Shown in pieces: positions 63,343 to 64,000 of a stretch of 64,000 nt of DNA (positions are counted from its first letter, which is position 1; each line of letters starts with the position of its first letter). The stretch comes from Pseudomonas antarctica. Lineage in GTDB: Bacteria; Pseudomonadota; Gammaproteobacteria; Pseudomonadales; Pseudomonadaceae. The DNA lies in contig NZ_CP015600.1 of the NCBI RefSeq assembly GCF_001647715.1, positions 1,302,001-1,366,000 on the forward strand, given 5' to 3'. The position numbers and the translations under genes are program-made. Below the pieces are notes generated by a model. That model ran no database searches. It was not told the origin of the DNA and worked only from the letters and a program-made list of their open reading frames with translations.

Positions 63343-64000
63343 ATGTCCGATCCTAAACTTCAAGCTGTTGGCGCTCAGCTCTCTGCACTCAGCACCCAGA
63401 TCCAGACCGAGTCGGCTGCGCGAGTGGCGGCGGACGCGGCATTGGCAGCGCGGATCGGATCAATTGAAACAGCGCGCGTCGGTGATATCCAGAGCGCCAA
63501 CTACGTGCCTGGCGTTTCCGGCTGGAAGCTCAACAGCCTCACCGGCGAGTTCGAGATTAACTCTTGCACCCTTGGCAGCGCGGCGAATGCGCCCGAGCGT
63601 CAGATGGTGTCGGTCGAGGTGTCCAGCTGGAGCAAATACGACTTGCCCAAGAACGCCGCCAACCTGCTCCAGTTCATGCAGGCCGAACTGCAAAAGGTTG
63701 CGGAAGAGTATCGCCATGCCGCCGAGTTCGAAGAGTTCGATGCGAGCTACGGCGATGAATCGTTCAATGCTCGCCTGTTCCTGAGCTACTCCCGTCTCGA
63801 AACCGAGGAAGAGCTGGCTGATCGCCTGAAGAAGGCGGAGATGGCCGGCTCCCACATCAGCATCAAGAATGGCGTGACCACCGTCAGTTGTAACGGCGTT
63901 GTGCGTTACACGATTGGCAATCTGGACCAGCCAGAGCCTGAGCAGCCTCTGCCCTTCAGGGTTGATGGCGACAAGGTCTACCTCAGCGAGGCCACGATTC
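63343..64000 (+). CDS. Phage tail-tip/fibre protein, N-terminal part
   Basis: The frame runs from ATG 63343 to the right edge without a stop (219 codons visible). It starts with a helical coiled stretch (AQLSALSTQIQTESAARVAA), then YVPGVSGWKLNSLTGEFEIN. That pattern is typical of DUF1983-type and related tail proteins, which often form the C-terminal part of the host-specificity protein J or a separate fibre. A charged helix and a short beta region follow (SIKNGVTTVSCNGVV). The rest lies outside the window. It is odd that it comes before any packaging, capsid or lysis gene. Confidence 0.6.
   Translation, partial: MSDPKLQAVGAQLSALSTQIQTESAARVAADAALAARIGSIETARVGDIQSANYVPGVSGWKLNSLTGEFEINSCTLGSAANAPERQMVSVEVSSWSKYDLPKNAANLLQFMQAELQKVAEEYRHAAEFEEFDASYGDESFNARLFLSYSRLETEEELADRLKKAEMAGSHISIKNGVTTVSCNGVVRYTIGNLDQPEPEQPLPFRVDGDKVYLSEATI

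Larger units (their letters stand above)
48150..64000. mobile_element. Prophage integrated beside mutS (left part)
   Basis: A block of integrase, DUF4224, CI/Cro-like pair, ORF6N antirepressor, O-, DnaC- and DnaB-like replication genes and a tail gene runs from just upstream of mutS past the right edge. The exact left attachment site could not be found: no tRNA is present and the right end is outside the window. In other pseudomonads the mutS-cinA interval is a known site for prophages and tailocins. The coordinates are approximate on the left and open on the right. Confidence 0.9.

Noticed and set aside
63239..63784. A 181-codon frame at the right end
   Set aside because: It is the shifted shadow of the tail gene that starts at 63343 and stays open to the edge.

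Overview
The window is a GC-rich chromosomal segment of a Pseudomonas, most like the P. fluorescens group. The evidence is gene order (aatJQMP-aauSR beside glpFKRD; grxD-bfr-bfd-peroxiredoxin-rnt-pyrC-motY-argG; rsmZ-fdxA-mutS) and the many GTGGGAGC-type REP pairs between genes. Positions 1 to about 48.1 kb are host backbone. From about 48.2 kb to the right edge it is a prophage inserted next to mutS, a known Pseudomonas insertion hotspot.

Backbone, left to right. The first 5.4 kb hold the end of an HD-type response regulator, a Nudix hydrolase, an acetyltransferase, metR, a secreted alpha/beta hydrolase, a DsbA-like oxidoreductase and a MipA-like outer-membrane protein. At 5.5-12.9 kb a tight six-gene operon joins a MtnX-like phosphatase, a class III aminotransferase, an esterase-like hydrolase and a FemAB-like acyltransferase to its own histidine kinase and sigma54 activator. 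A strong -24/-12 promoter heads the operon, with a palindromic site about 100 bp further upstream. I regard it as an undescribed, self-regulated small-molecule or conjugate pathway. Next come glpM, the acidic amino acid system (aauR, aauS, aatP, aatM, aatQ, aatJ, with a sigma54 promoter and AauR boxes), and glycerol catabolism (glpD, glpR, glpK, glpF). They are followed by a YbaK deacylase, an ABC ATPase, argF, a molybdopterin oxidoreductase, and an iron and redox group (grxD, bfr, bfd, peroxiredoxin). Then come rnt, pyrC, motY, argG, an orphan NarL-type regulator, nth, an orphan rnfB, metG, apbC, the regulatory RNA rsmZ, fdxA and mutS.

Prophage. An AT-rich membrane and coiled-coil gene and a tyrosine integrase converge at the left end. 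A leftward operon carries an excisionase-like DUF4224 gene, a degenerate HNH protein, unknown genes, an SPFH lipoprotein with a small membrane protein, and a LuxR-type HTH protein with a membrane segment. A CI-like repressor and a Cro-like protein face each other across repeated operators. A rightward operon of 13 genes, nearly all overlapping by 4 to 14 bases, ends in a lambda-O-like initiator, a DnaC-like loader and a DnaB-like helicase. Iteron-like repeats lie inside the initiator gene. A small secreted FxLYD protein and the start of a tail-tip or fibre gene finish the window. No lysis, packaging or capsid genes occur before that tail gene.

No tRNA, rRNA, CRISPR array or IS transposase was recognised. 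All calls come from reading the sequence; no database search was run.
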